Shown one piece after another: positions 17,691 to 26,945 of a DNA stretch of 64,000 nt. The stretch is from contig CAXIDF010000010.1 of the NCBI GenBank assembly GCA_964022665.1, positions 81,532-145,531 on the forward strand, given 5' to 3'. The translations under genes and the position numbers were made by a program. Positions within the stretch are counted from its first letter, which is position 1; each line of letters opens with the position of its first letter. This stretch comes from Haliea sp964022665. GTDB taxonomy: Bacteria; Pseudomonadota; Gammaproteobacteria; Pseudomonadales; Halieaceae. The notes beneath the pieces are model-generated. The model was not told the DNA's origin. It saw only the letters and a list, made by a program, of their open reading frames with translations, and ran no database searches.

Positions 17691-17707
17691 TGCAGGCGGT
17701 GTGCCAG
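17691..17707 (-). promoter_or_regulatory. Sigma-54 promoter of the CrcZ-like RNA
   Basis: On the minus strand CTGGCACACCGCCTGCA has the invariant GG (17705-17704) and GC (17693-17692) exactly 10 bases apart, with a near-consensus TGGCAC half. Start is expected about 12 bases further on, near 17680. The adjacent regulator CbrB is a sigma-54 activator. Confidence 0.85.
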
Positions 17708-17734
17708 AAAATAAAAATCCAATAAAAAACAGAG

Positions 17735-17829
17735 TGTTACAATATTTCGTATGAGTTCCCTAACGCGCAAAATTTTACGTTTGTTACGCATCTACTCCCC
17801 TGAACGTTACAGCCGAGCCTGCCGGTAAC
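17735..17829 (-). promoter_or_regulatory. Candidate CbrB upstream activating sites
   Basis: A dyad GTTAC-N14-GTAAC lies at 17806-17829. Two further GTAACA half-sites (minus strand) are at 17787-17782 and 17740-17735. The dyad is about 100 bases upstream of the sigma-54 -24 element and just behind the cbrB stop, a normal enhancer distance. The sequence type resembles CbrB sites as I recall them from pseudomonads; this was not checked. Confidence 0.55.
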
Positions 17830-17831
17830 GC

Positions 17832-19259
17832 TCAGGAAGCCGTTTTTCTGCGCCGGGCGCTGGTTCCGCCACTTTTCTTGCGTGGAATTTCGAAGCGTTG
17901 ACGCCGCTCCCACAGGCATTTGCGGCTGATGCCCAGTTTCTGCGCGAGTTCGGTCTCGCTCATGGAGTCCTGGTGCTCGAGCACAAAGCGCTGGAAGTAG
18001 TCCTCCAGTGACAGATCCTCGGCGGGATCCGAGGTGATGTGACGTGGCGCCTGGTAGGCGGTCTGCAGGGCCGGGCCGGCGTGGCCGCGAATCCGGTTTA
18101 CATTGACCAGTTCCAGGTCGATGCCCAGGGCCTCGTTGTCGATTTCCGTGTCTTCAGACAACACCACCGCGCGCTCGATGGCGTGCTCCAGCTCGCGCAC
18201 GTTGCCCGGCCACTGGTAGGTGGTAATCGCCTGAATAGCGCGCGGTGACAGTGTCATATTGCCTTTGCCCAGGCGTTCGGACTGCACTTCCAGCATGCGT
18301 TCCGCCAGCTGCAGAATGTCCTTGCCTCGTTCGCGCAATGCGGGTAACTGCAGCCGCAGCACATTGATGCGGTAGTAGAGGTCCTGGCGGAACAGGCCTT
18401 CTGCGGACAGCGCGTGCAGGTTGCGGTGGGTGGCACAGATCAAGCGCACGTTGACCTTGCGCGAGTGCACCGAGCCTATCCGGCGAATTTCCCCTTCCTG
18501 AATGAAGCGCAGCAATCGGGCTTGTGCTTCCATCGGCAGTTCCCCGATTTCGTCCAGGAACAGGGTGCCGCCATCAGCGGCCTCAATCAGGCCCATGCGG
18601 CTGGCGTTGGCACCGGTAAACGCGCCTTTCTCGTAACCGAACAGCTCGGACTCGATAAGGGTATCGGGAATGGCTGCACAGTTGACGCAGATGAGGGTCT
18701 TGTCCGCGCGTTGGCTGTGCTGGTGCACACTGCGCGCCACCAGTTCCTTGCCGGTACCGGTTTCGCCCTGCACCAGCACCGTCGAGTCGGTGGGGGCGAC
18801 TTTGCGGATATGCTCGGACAGGGTGACCATCGCCGCGCAGTTGCCGATGATGCCGGTCACCGGCGAGCCATTGGCCGGGGCCTGTGGAGCGGCATCGCCG
18901 CGGCGCGCCGGGTGGTCGGCGATGATACGTTCGACAGCGGCGACCATGTCACCGTGGTCAAAGGGTTTGGCAATATAGTCCACCGCCCCCATGCGCATGG
19001 AATCCACCGCTGAGCGCAGGCTGGCATAGCTGGTCATGATCAGCACCGGTACATCGCCCGCTTTCTTGATCAGGTCGGTCCCGGGAGCACCTGGCAGGCG
19101 CAGGTCCGAGATGATCAGGTCGAAATCGGTGAGCGTGTGCTTCGACTCCGCCTCCTGCACGGAGGCGGCTTCGGCAATACCATAACCGTTGCGCTCCAAC
19201 AGGCGTCGCAGCGCGGTGCGAATAACCGATTCGTCTTCTACTACCAGTATCTGTTGCAT
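17832..19259 (-). CDS. cbrB: Sigma-54-dependent response regulator CbrB
   Basis: 475 residues: receiver domain (1-120; phospho-acceptor Asp in LIISDLRLPG, conserved Lys in IAKPFD), AAA+ domain (about 140-370; Walker A GETGTGKELV, sigma-54 contact loop GAFTGA, Walker B LFLDEIGELP), and a Fis-type HTH (about 425-465; ETELAQKLGISRKCLWERR). The tail is very basic. It is the partner of CbrA, controlling carbon/nitrogen balance through CrcZ in Pseudomonas. It starts 96 bases after cbrA on the same strand. Confidence 0.95.
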   Translation of the reverse strand: MQQILVVEDESVIRTALRRLLERNGYGIAEAASVQEAESKHTLTDFDLIISDLRLPGAPGTDLIKKAGDVPVLIMTSYASLRSAVDSMRMGAVDYIAKPFDHGDMVAAVERIIADHPARRGDAAPQAPANGSPVTGIIGNCAAMVTLSEHIRKVAPTDSTVLVQGETGTGKELVARSVHQHSQRADKTLICVNCAAIPDTLIESELFGYEKGAFTGANASRMGLIEAADGGTLFLDEIGELPMEAQARLLRFIQEGEIRRIGSVHSRKVNVRLICATHRNLHALSAEGLFRQDLYYRINVLRLQLPALRERGKDILQLAERMLEVQSERLGKGNMTLSPRAIQAITTYQWPGNVRELEHAIERAVVLSEDTEIDNEALGIDLELVNVNRIRGHAGPALQTAYQAPRHITSDPAEDLSLEDYFQRFVLEHQDSMSETELAQKLGISRKCLWERRQRFEIPRKKSGGTSARRRKTAS

Positions 19260-19355
19260 GCGTTGTTACCTCCTGAACGCAAGCTACACAACATACCCTT
19301 GCCGCTCGGGTTTTTCCAGTCGGTTCAGGTGCTTGGGTTGTCACTTGCGGTTACA

Positions 19356-22325
19356 TCAGGGCCCCGTGAGGTAGTGCCCGCGGGGCAATTGCAGGGTGAA
19401 TCGTGTTCCCGGTTGCTCGGCCGGACCCACCGGGCTCTGGATGTGCACGGAGCCCTGCATGTCATCCATGATGCTGTAAACGAGGGCCAGCCCCAGGCCC
19501 GTGCCTTCACCGGGTTCCTTGGTGGTGAAGAAGGGCTCGAAAACCTGGGTTTGCAGTGCGGGCGGGATGCCGCTGCCTTGGTCTTCAACCTCAATGGACA
19601 CGCGCTGCTGTTGCACCGAGGCGTTCACCGAAACCCGCGTGTTCGCGGGGCTCGCGTCACGCGCATTGCCCAACAGGTTGACGAACACCTGTAATAGCCG
19701 CTGGGCGTCGGCGTGCACCAGCAGCTCGCGGTCGCAGTGGTTCTCGAAGTGCAGCGGGCGCGCCTGGTGGTCCAGTTGCAGCAGGTGAATGGCTTCATCG
19801 ACGCAATCGGCCAGGTTGCACGGCTCCAGGTGCACGTCGCCGGCGCCTGAGCCCACGTGCGAGAAATTCACCAGGGAGTCGACGATGCGGCTGATCCGGT
19901 TGGTCTGCCTGAGGATATCCTGCGCTGCGCTGCGCACCTCTGCGGGGTCATCTTCATAGGCGAGATTCTGCGCCAGGCAGGCGATGCCGGTTACCGGGTT
20001 GCCGATTTCATGTGCCACGCCGGCAGCGAGACGACCGATTGAGGCCAGGCGCTCACTGTGCAGCAGCTCCTGCTCCAGGCGCTCATAGTCGGAAATATCC
20101 TCGATCAACACCAGTTGGTCACCGCCGGGGGTGCCCCCAGCGCTGGCCTTGTGCAGGCTTATCCAGCGGGTGGTGTCGTCGTCCAGCACCACCTCGCGTT
20201 TCAGCACGGTGTCCTCACCCTCGCTGAGAAACTGGGCGATTACCCCTCCCCAGGGTGCCGGCAGGGAGTCCAGCAGCGAGCCGAGTACGGCGCTTGAAGG
20301 AATGCCGGTGATGCTGTGCATACTGCGGTTCCAAAGCAGCAGTTCGCGGTCCGGTGCCAGGGAGCAGACACCGATGGGCAGGTTGTCCAGGGTTTGCCGG
20401 TAGTGCAGGCGCAGGTTGTCCAGCTCCGCGGCCAGCCCTGTGAACTGTCCGCCCGCGCGGTCCAGCCGCCGCTCAATCAGGAACAGGTCTTCACTGCTGC
20501 CGCCGGGGTTGTTGTCGAACGGAATACAGCGGCTGACAATTGAGTGGGCAACCGCCGGCCCCAGCAGGCCGGACAGGTTGGCCTCGAGCCGGCTGCGCAG
20601 CCGGCGCAGGGCGTAGGGCCTGGATTCGTTGTGGTCGAATTGCAGCTCGCGCAATGCGCGCGAGACCTCGAGTTGCGCGGTGGCCTCGCCCAGCGCAAGC
20701 GCGAGCTGTTCGGTGAACGCCTGTGCGCTGCGCAGGGTGAGGGTGCGCCTAGGCGACCGACTCAGCACATCCATGGAGCAGATCTCCGCTGCTACGCGCT
20801 CTTCTTCCGAAGGCTCACTCAGCAGTGACACAGCAATGAACAGCGCAAGGTTCACCGCCAGTGCCACGAGGCTGGCCGCTGCCCAGGCGGTGTCGTTGCC
20901 CGCGAACCAGCGTCCGGCCAGATCGGCCATCCAGGTGGGCTGGTCAATGCCGAGTACGGGTAGCAGCAGCAGGATGCACCAGATCAGAAGGCCGCCGGTG
21001 AGGCCGCTGACCAGGCCCTTGCGGTTGGCCCGCGCCCAATACGGCGTGGCCACAATACCCGGCAGGAAGTGCAGCGTACCGGAAAATGCCACCAGCCCCA
21101 GTTGTGCCAGGCTGTGCTTGCCATTGACGGCCACGAAGAATCCGTAGCCGGCAAGAATCAGCAGCGCAATCAGCGAGCGCCGCAGCCACTTGAGCTGGTC
21201 GTACAGTGATTGGTCGGTGCGCAGCTGCAGCAGCTGGCGCGGCAGGATGAGATGGTTCAAACACATGTTCGCCAGTGCCAGCGTGGCCACGATAATCGCG
21301 GTGCTCGCAGCAGACAGCCCGGCGACAAAGGCGAGCGCGGCGAAACCGGGGGATTGCAGGCCGATGCCGATGGCGAGCCCGGTGTACGCCGCGGGCAGGT
21401 CGTGCGACAGCCGCATGCCGGCCCATGCCAGCGGCAGCACCGGTAGGGCCAATAACAGTAAATACAGTGGCAGGCCCCAGCTGGCGGCGCGCAGGTCCTG
21501 TGATTCCTTGTTCTCGGCAAACGCCATGTGGAACAGGTGTGGCATGCACACGGCACCGGCGAAGAACACCAGCAGCAAGACCCGCGCGGCATCACCCGCA
21601 ACGGGCTGTTCAATCACGGCCTGGGCCGCCGGGGTTGCCGCAAGCCAGGCATCAAGGCCGGCAAAGCCTCCAAAAACCTCGCTGACCGCAATGCCCATCA
21701 TGAGTAGCAGGGCTGCCAGTTTGACCAGCGATTCAAAGGCCACCGCGGTGACCAGACCGATATTGCGGCGCTGCGAATTCAGGTTCCGGGTGCCGAACAG
21801 GATGGCGAAGATAATGATGATCACGCAGAACAACAGCGCCAGTATGTCCTGGCGTTGCGCTGCTGGCATCACCCTGTCAGGGGCCCCCGCGAGTATATGG
21901 ATGCTGTCTGCAACCGCCTGGATCTGGAGTGCCAGCAGGGGCATGAGCGTCAGGCACATGGCCAGGGTGACGGCGCCGCCGACACGGTGACTGCGAAAAC
22001 GGAAGGTCAACACATCGGCGAGTGAAGCCAGCTGGTACACCCGACACAGGCGCAGCAGCGGCAGCAGGAGCAGGGTGGCCATGAGGAACATGAGAACCAC
22101 GCCGGTGTAGTAGAGCAGGAAGCCGTAGCCAAAGCGGTAGGCGAGTTCGAAAATGGCGTTGCTGGCAATGGCGCAGGCGATGACCGCCAGCGACAGGACG
22201 TAGGTCGCCGGGTGGTGCGTAATGGCGCGCGGCAGAGTGCCGCGGTCGGCCAGGTGCGCCACCAGGAACAGCACCATCAGGTAGCCGACAATCGCCAGCA
22301 GGATCTCCGGCAGGCTAAAGCTCAT
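19356..22325 (-). CDS. cbrA: Sensor histidine kinase CbrA with SSS transporter domain
   Basis: 989 residues from the ATG at 22325 (MSFSLPEILLAIVGYL). Residues 1-490 form a sodium/solute-symporter-like domain of about 12-13 membrane segments. A linker and a PAS domain (about 620-740) follow, then HisKA (RLAAGVAHEIGNPVTGIA, phospho-His) and HATPase_c (GNARDASPAN, DQGSGIPPALQ, GEGTGLGLALVYSI). The family senses or transports histidine-like nutrients. This fusion plus its position next to cbrB identifies CbrA. The start overlaps the preceding small ORF by 11 bases. Confidence 0.95.
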   Translation of the reverse strand: MSFSLPEILLAIVGYLMVLFLVAHLADRGTLPRAITHHPATYVLSLAVIACAIASNAIFELAYRFGYGFLLYYTGVVLMFLMATLLLLPLLRLCRVYQLASLADVLTFRFRSHRVGGAVTLAMCLTLMPLLALQIQAVADSIHILAGAPDRVMPAAQRQDILALLFCVIIIIFAILFGTRNLNSQRRNIGLVTAVAFESLVKLAALLLMMGIAVSEVFGGFAGLDAWLAATPAAQAVIEQPVAGDAARVLLLVFFAGAVCMPHLFHMAFAENKESQDLRAASWGLPLYLLLLALPVLPLAWAGMRLSHDLPAAYTGLAIGIGLQSPGFAALAFVAGLSAASTAIIVATLALANMCLNHLILPRQLLQLRTDQSLYDQLKWLRRSLIALLILAGYGFFVAVNGKHSLAQLGLVAFSGTLHFLPGIVATPYWARANRKGLVSGLTGGLLIWCILLLLPVLGIDQPTWMADLAGRWFAGNDTAWAAASLVALAVNLALFIAVSLLSEPSEEERVAAEICSMDVLSRSPRRTLTLRSAQAFTEQLALALGEATAQLEVSRALRELQFDHNESRPYALRRLRSRLEANLSGLLGPAVAHSIVSRCIPFDNNPGGSSEDLFLIERRLDRAGGQFTGLAAELDNLRLHYRQTLDNLPIGVCSLAPDRELLLWNRSMHSITGIPSSAVLGSLLDSLPAPWGGVIAQFLSEGEDTVLKREVVLDDDTTRWISLHKASAGGTPGGDQLVLIEDISDYERLEQELLHSERLASIGRLAAGVAHEIGNPVTGIACLAQNLAYEDDPAEVRSAAQDILRQTNRISRIVDSLVNFSHVGSGAGDVHLEPCNLADCVDEAIHLLQLDHQARPLHFENHCDRELLVHADAQRLLQVFVNLLGNARDASPANTRVSVNASVQQQRVSIEVEDQGSGIPPALQTQVFEPFFTTKEPGEGTGLGLALVYSIMDDMQGSVHIQSPVGPAEQPGTRFTLQLPRGHYLTGP

Positions 22326-22491
22326 CGGTGTGACGACGGAACTGGTTGGACCACGCCGCAAAAATCGCTGCGATCCAGAGGACAAAGGGGCGATACCAAC
22401 CGGCGTCCGCTGCCCATAGCCATTCGTCTATGGCGGGCAGAAAAATGAAGGCCAGCCCCATGAGCAGGAGCAGCGCGCGGTTGATGTACAT
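22315..22491 (-). CDS. Small two-segment membrane protein coupled to cbrA (CbrX-like position)
   Basis: 58 residues: MYINRALLLLMGLAFIFLP forms one hydrophobic segment and PFVLWIAAIFAAWSNQF a second, followed by a charged tail. The stop lies 11 bases inside cbrA, so the two are probably translationally coupled. Pseudomonads have a small ORF in this place (called CbrX in P. putida, from memory). Sequence similarity was not tested. Confidence 0.7.
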   Translation of the reverse strand: MYINRALLLLMGLAFIFLPAIDEWLWAADAGWYRPFVLWIAAIFAAWSNQFRRHTDEL

Positions 22492-22584
22492 GTTCCTGGG
22501 CCTGTCGTCGCCGTGGTCATGGATACTACGCAAGCCCCGGCGCACGGTAAAGCGCGCGCGACATTGCGCTGGCACCAGCGGCAG

Positions 22585-23520
22585 TTAGAAAGAGGCCGGC
22601 CCCGCCACGGCGGGCTGTGCGGGTACTGCGGCGGGTGCCCAGTGTTCCAGGGCGCAGGCCAGTATGGCGTTTGCGGTGTTCGCGGTTGCAGGTGGTGGCG
22701 TTTGCCCGAGGGCGGCGAGCGCAGCGCGCAGGTTGCGCTCGGGCGTGTCCGGGTCGAGTGCTGGCGCCAGGTTCTGTTTACTCAACTTCTCGCCACCGGC
22801 ATCCGTCAGTACGGGCAGGTGTGCGTAGCGCGGGGTGGGGTGACCGAGCAGCTGTTGCAGCAGGTGTTGCCGGGGTGTGGAGTCCAGCAGGTCCGCACCG
22901 CGCACCACGTCGGTGATTGCCTGCGCTGCATCATCCACCACCACGGCGAGCTGATAGGCGTAGAGCCCGTCCTTGCGCCGTACCACGAAGTTGCCCAGCG
23001 TTGCGCCCAGCGGCCAGTGCTGTGGCCCCTGCCAGGTATCGTGCCAGCGGGTGGTGAAGGGCGGTGGCACCGAGACCCGCAGCGCAAGGGGCCGAGTGGG
23101 TGTGGTGTCACGCCAGCCCTCCTCACTGCAGCCCCGCTGATGGCAGCCCCGCTGATGGCAGCCCCGCACACATTCACCCAGCGGGCCCTGCTGCTGGCGG
23201 CTGCAGGCACAGGCGAACAGGTGGCCCCGGGCATCGAGCGCGGAGAGCGCGCTGTCGTAGGCCGCGCCGCGCCGGCTTTGCCACAGCACCGCTTCATCCC
23301 AGTGCAGCCCGTGTTGCTGCAGGCAGTGCAGAATGGCGTCAGCGGCGCCGGCCTGTTCTCGCGGTGGATCAATGTCTTCCATGCGCAGTAGCCAGCAGCC
23401 CCCGGCATGGCGCGCTTCCAGCCAGCTGGCGAGGGCGGCGAGCAGTGATCCAAGGTGCAGTGGGCCGGTTGGGGAGGGGGCAAAGCGGCCGCGGTAGGCG
23501 CTGTGGCCAGCGGTGGTCAT
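22585..23520 (-). CDS. gluQ: Glutamyl-Q tRNA(Asp) synthetase
   Basis: 311 residues, the length of GluQ/YadB rather than of full GluRS. The HIGH-like motif appears in RFAPSPTGPLHLGSLLAALAS and the KMSKS-like motif as EKLSKQN. The anticodon-binding domain of GluRS is absent. The zinc-binding region has CACSRQQQG and a short tandem Cys/His-Gln insert, RGCHQRGCHQRGC, near residue 130. The enzyme loads glutamate onto queuosine 34 of tRNA-Asp. It lies next to dksA, as in many gammaproteobacteria. Confidence 0.93.
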   Translation of the reverse strand: MTTAGHSAYRGRFAPSPTGPLHLGSLLAALASWLEARHAGGCWLLRMEDIDPPREQAGAADAILHCLQQHGLHWDEAVLWQSRRGAAYDSALSALDARGHLFACACSRQQQGPLGECVRGCHQRGCHQRGCSEEGWRDTTPTRPLALRVSVPPPFTTRWHDTWQGPQHWPLGATLGNFVVRRKDGLYAYQLAVVVDDAAQAITDVVRGADLLDSTPRQHLLQQLLGHPTPRYAHLPVLTDAGGEKLSKQNLAPALDPDTPERNLRAALAALGQTPPPATANTANAILACALEHWAPAAVPAQPAVAGPASF

Positions 23521-23598
23521 ACTAGCCGGTGTGGTTCAGTACAGGCGACCGCTGCTGACCCGCGTGCAGCAGGCCAGCGGCAATGGTCGCACCCGGTA

Positions 23599-24072
23599 TC
23601 AGCCCTTTTCCTGCTTTTCCTTGATTTCATCAAGGGTCTTGCAGTCTATGCACAGGGTAGCGGTGGGGCGGGCTTCAAGTCGCTTGATGCCAATGTCCAC
23701 GCCGCAGGCATCACAGAAACCGTAGTCGTCCTGGTTGATGCGCTCAATCGTGCTGTCTATCTTCTTGATCAGCTTTCGCTCGCGGTCGCGTGTGCGCAGC
23801 TCCAGGCTGAATTCTTCTTCCTGCGTGGCGCGGTCGGCGGGGTCGGGGAAGTTGGCCGCCTCGTCTTTCATGTGGGTAACGGTGCGATCAACTTCCTGCA
23901 TCAATTCTGATTTCCAGTTGAGCAGAATGGCGCGAAAGTGCTCCCGCTGGTTGTCGCTCATGTACTCTTCGCCGCGCTTCGGCTTGTAGGGCTCGAAGTT
24001 CTTGAACTCAGTGCTCGCTGAGGTACTCGCGCTGGCTGCTTTTGCCGGCGCTTTCTTTGCTGCTTTGGGCAT
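23599..24072 (-). CDS. dksA: RNA polymerase-binding transcription factor DksA
   Basis: 157 residues from the ATG at 24072. After an Ala/Lys/Ser-rich N-terminal tail comes the coiled coil with the tip motif DPADRA (the two Asp residues needed for activity). A C4 zinc finger follows (CDACG and CIDC with the IGIKRLEARP spacer). DksA works with ppGpp in the secondary channel of RNA polymerase. An in-frame extension to 24189 is not conserved. Confidence 0.97.
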   Translation of the reverse strand: MPKAAKKAPAKAASASTSASTEFKNFEPYKPKRGEEYMSDNQREHFRAILLNWKSELMQEVDRTVTHMKDEAANFPDPADRATQEEEFSLELRTRDRERKLIKKIDSTIERINQDDYGFCDACGVDIGIKRLEARPTATLCIDCKTLDEIKEKQEKG

Positions 24073-24292
24073 GGCTGGGTCCCCATACGGATCGGGTGGT
24101 TCGAAAACCCACCGGAGTGGGTGCGTCGGCGCCGGGCGCCGGCGATTGAGCGCCGAGAAACTACCAGATATCACCCGGCTTCGCCACAAAATTCGCAGCT
24201 GTGGTGCACGTCCGCTTGCGCGCGCTATCGGGAGCTAACACCGTGTGCCCGGCATTGATAGAATGCGGGTCTTTGCCCGTTCAGGGGGAACC

Positions 24293-25468
24293 ATGACAAC
24301 GCACGCAGGGGAATTCCGCTTTGCGGACCGCATCGCTGATATCGAGCCGTTCCGGGTCGTTGAAGTGCTCACGCGGGCGACCGAGCTCGCGGCGGCAGGG
24401 CGCGACATCGTGCACCTGTCTGCCGGGGCACCGGACTTCGTCACGGCGCCGCCGATTGTTGAGGCGGGTCGTCAGGCGCTCGCCGATGGGCACACCCATT
24501 ACTCGCCGGCGTGTGGCTTGCCGGCCCTGCGTGAAGCCCTGTCTGCGCATTACGCGCAGGTCTATGGCCTGGATATTGCGCCGCGCCGGATTATTGTGAC
24601 TCCCGGTGCCTCGGGTGCGTTGTTGCTGCTCAGCGCGCTGCTGCTCAACCCGGGCGAAGGCATGCTGCTGACCGACCCCGGTTATCCGTGCAACCGGCAT
24701 TTCATGCGCCTGGTTGAGGGGCGCGGGCAGCTGGTGCCGGTGGATGCGAGTACCCGCTATCAACTCACGGGCGCACTGGCGACCGCCCACTGGCGTGAGA
24801 ACACCGTCGGCGCGATGGTTGCCTCGCCCGCCAACCCCACCGGGACCTCCCTCTCCCTGGCTGAGTTGGCCGACCTGTCAGCGGCCGTGCGCGCACGCCG
24901 CGGCCACCTGATTGTGGACGAGATCTACCACGGTCTCGGTTACGATGGCCCCACCCGCTCTGTGCTGGAGGTGGACCCGGAGGCCTTCGTGGTCAACAGT
25001 TTTTCCAAATACTTCGGCATGACCGGTTGGCGGCTGGGGTGGTTGGTGGCGCCAGAGGCCGCCGTGCCCGGCCTGGAGAAGCTGGCCCAGAACCTGTTCA
25101 TCTCCATGTCCACCATGGGCCAGCACGCTGCCCTGGCCTGCTTCAAGCCCGGTACCCGTGACATTCTCGAAGAGCGGCGCGACATTTTCCGCCAGCGGCG
25201 CGACTTCCTGCTGCCGGAACTGGAAAGCCTGGGCCTGACGATTCCCTGCAGACCGGATGGTGCCTTCTACATTTATGCCGATGCGGCCCGCTTTACCGAC
25301 GATAGCGAGGCCTTTTGCTGGCGTCTGCTGGAAGAACACGGCGTTGCCCTCACGCCGGGCGTCGACTTCGGCCACGTGCGGGCCCGAGAGCACATCCGCT
25401 TTTCCTACGCCACCAGTATGGAGCGTCTGGAAGAAGCGGTCAGCCGGCTGTCCCGGGTACTGGCGTAG
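24293..25468 (+). CDS. Class I/II PLP-dependent aminotransferase
   Basis: 391 residues from the ATG at 24293, which follows CAGGGGGA. Landmarks are SPANPTG near residue 182, DEIYHGLGYD near 210, the PLP-lysine region NSFSKYFGMTGWRLGW near 235-250, and the substrate-binding Arg in HIRFSYAT near 367. It is of the aspartate-aminotransferase superfamily, but the amino donor cannot be stated. Its last base is shared with the sfsA start, so the two are coupled. Confidence 0.9.
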   Translation: MTTHAGEFRFADRIADIEPFRVVEVLTRATELAAAGRDIVHLSAGAPDFVTAPPIVEAGRQALADGHTHYSPACGLPALREALSAHYAQVYGLDIAPRRIIVTPGASGALLLLSALLLNPGEGMLLTDPGYPCNRHFMRLVEGRGQLVPVDASTRYQLTGALATAHWRENTVGAMVASPANPTGTSLSLAELADLSAAVRARRGHLIVDEIYHGLGYDGPTRSVLEVDPEAFVVNSFSKYFGMTGWRLGWLVAPEAAVPGLEKLAQNLFISMSTMGQHAALACFKPGTRDILEERRDIFRQRRDFLLPELESLGLTIPCRPDGAFYIYADAARFTDDSEAFCWRLLEEHGVALTPGVDFGHVRAREHIRFSYATSMERLEEAVSRLSRVLA

Positions 25469-26187
25469 TGGAATTTGGTCAGCTGCTGGAGGGTCGCCTG
25501 ATACGCCGCTACAAGCGCTTCCTGGCGGATGTGGCAATGCCTTCGGGCGAAACACTGACTGTGCATTGTCCCAACACGGGCGCCATGACTGGCTGTGCCG
25601 AGCCGGGCGCCCGTGTATGGCTGTCGCAATCGGCCAACAGCAAACGCAAGTACCCGCATACCTGGGAGCTGGTGGAGACCTCCCGTGGTCTTGCCTGTAT
25701 TCACTCGGCGCTGGCCAACCGGGTAGTGAAGGAAGCCGTGCAGGCGCAACGTATACCCGGGTTGGAAGGCTACCCCGAAGTCGCCACGGAGGTGGCCTAC
25801 GCTGGCGGCAGCCGGGCTGACCTGCTACTCAGCGGGCCTGCGGGGCGGGTGTATATCGAGGTGAAGTCGGTAACACTGTGTGTCGATGGCGGTCAGGGCC
25901 TGTTCCCCGATGCGGTGAGCGAGCGCGGCCGCAAACACCTGGCAGCGCTGCGTGAGGTGCTCGATGCGGGCACGCGCAGCGTGCTGCTGTTCTGCGTATT
26001 CCACCGTGGCATTGCGCGGGTCAGCAGCGCCGGTGGCATCGATCCGGCGTACCGCGAGGCATTGCGCGAAGCGCAGGCGGCGGGTGTGGAGGTGCTGGCC
26101 TGGGGCGCAGAGATCACGCCCCAGGGACTCACGCTGGCGTACCCGCTGCCGTTTTCACTCGATCCGCAGGTGCATCCATCATGCTGA
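25468..26187 (+). CDS. sfsA: Sugar fermentation stimulation protein homolog SfsA
   Basis: 239 residues from a GTG at 25468 (TAGTG overlap with the aminotransferase). Family motifs are RYKRFLADV, VHCPNTGAMTGC, SANSKRKYPHTWELV, GGSRADLL, YIEVKSVTLC and LFCVFHRG. SfsA has an OB-like N-domain and a nuclease-like C-domain with the acidic/Lys residues in EVKS. Its biochemical role is poorly defined. The stop overlaps the next gene. Confidence 0.95.
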   Translation: MEFGQLLEGRLIRRYKRFLADVAMPSGETLTVHCPNTGAMTGCAEPGARVWLSQSANSKRKYPHTWELVETSRGLACIHSALANRVVKEAVQAQRIPGLEGYPEVATEVAYAGGSRADLLLSGPAGRVYIEVKSVTLCVDGGQGLFPDAVSERGRKHLAALREVLDAGTRSVLLFCVFHRGIARVSSAGGIDPAYREALREAQAAGVEVLAWGAEITPQGLTLAYPLPFSLDPQVHPSC

Positions 26188-26876
26188 CCCTTGCCCAGCT
26201 TACCGGCCGCGACGACAGTCACCTTGTGCCCTGCGCCGGTCCTCACCGCCTGCAGGCGGATGCGGCGGCCGCGTTCGGACGGCTGCAGTCCGATGCTCGC
26301 GAGGCGGGCTTTGAGCTCGCGATTGCCAGCAGCCACCGTTCCTATGAGCGCCAGCGCATTATCTGGAATGGCAAGGCGTGTGGCGAGCGCGCCGTGCACG
26401 ATGATGCCGGGTCGCCGGTGGATGTGCTGGCGCTGCCGCCTGCCGCCCGCCTGCACGCCATTCTGCGTTTCTCTGCGCTGCCGGGCACGTCGCGTCATCA
26501 TTGGGGTACAGACCTCGATATCTATGATGCGGCGGCAGTTCCGGCGGACTACGCGGTGCAATTAAGCCCTGCGGAAGTGGCGCCGGGAGGGCCTTTTGAT
26601 GCTTTGCATCGCTGGCTGGACGAGCGCATGGCAGCGCATGCCTCGCAGGGTTTTTTTCGTCCTTATGCGCGCGATTGCGGCGGTGTGGCGCCGGAGCGTT
26701 GGCACCTGAGTTATGCGCCGCTCTCGTGTGAGCTGGTTGGACGAGTTTCTGCTCGAGCGCTGGGTGAATGCTGGGATTGCGATCGCGAGCCACTGACGTT
26801 GCGCGCGGAGATTGAAGCCGAGCTGCCGGCACTGCTGGCGCGCTACGTGGCTGTTGCGGAGAACTGGTGCGGGTGA
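26181..26876 (+). CDS. M15-family D-alanyl-D-alanine carboxypeptidase (VanY/LdcB-like)
   Basis: 231 residues with the zinc motifs of peptidase M15B: SRHHWGTDLDIYD (His and Asp ligands, near residue 105) and PERWHLSY (catalytic Glu and third ligand, near 172). SSHRSYERQRIIWN precedes them. No clear signal peptide is seen, so location is uncertain. It would trim peptidoglycan peptides. The start overlaps sfsA by 7 bases. Confidence 0.85.
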   Translation: MLTLAQLTGRDDSHLVPCAGPHRLQADAAAAFGRLQSDAREAGFELAIASSHRSYERQRIIWNGKACGERAVHDDAGSPVDVLALPPAARLHAILRFSALPGTSRHHWGTDLDIYDAAAVPADYAVQLSPAEVAPGGPFDALHRWLDERMAAHASQGFFRPYARDCGGVAPERWHLSYAPLSCELVGRVSARALGECWDCDREPLTLRAEIEAELPALLARYVAVAENWCG

Positions 26877-26945
26877 GATTGCGCTGATGCGGTAGAGGAA
26901 AGACCGGGGCACGGCAGTGGCCGGCCCCGGGAGTGTGCAGCGGAC

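Noticed and set aside
23090..23170. Tandem GCAGCCCCGCTGATG repeats, considered as a repeat element
   Set aside because: They lie in frame inside gluQ as a short Gly-Cys-His-Gln-Arg repeat near the zinc region and look like slippage within the gene, not a mobile repeat.
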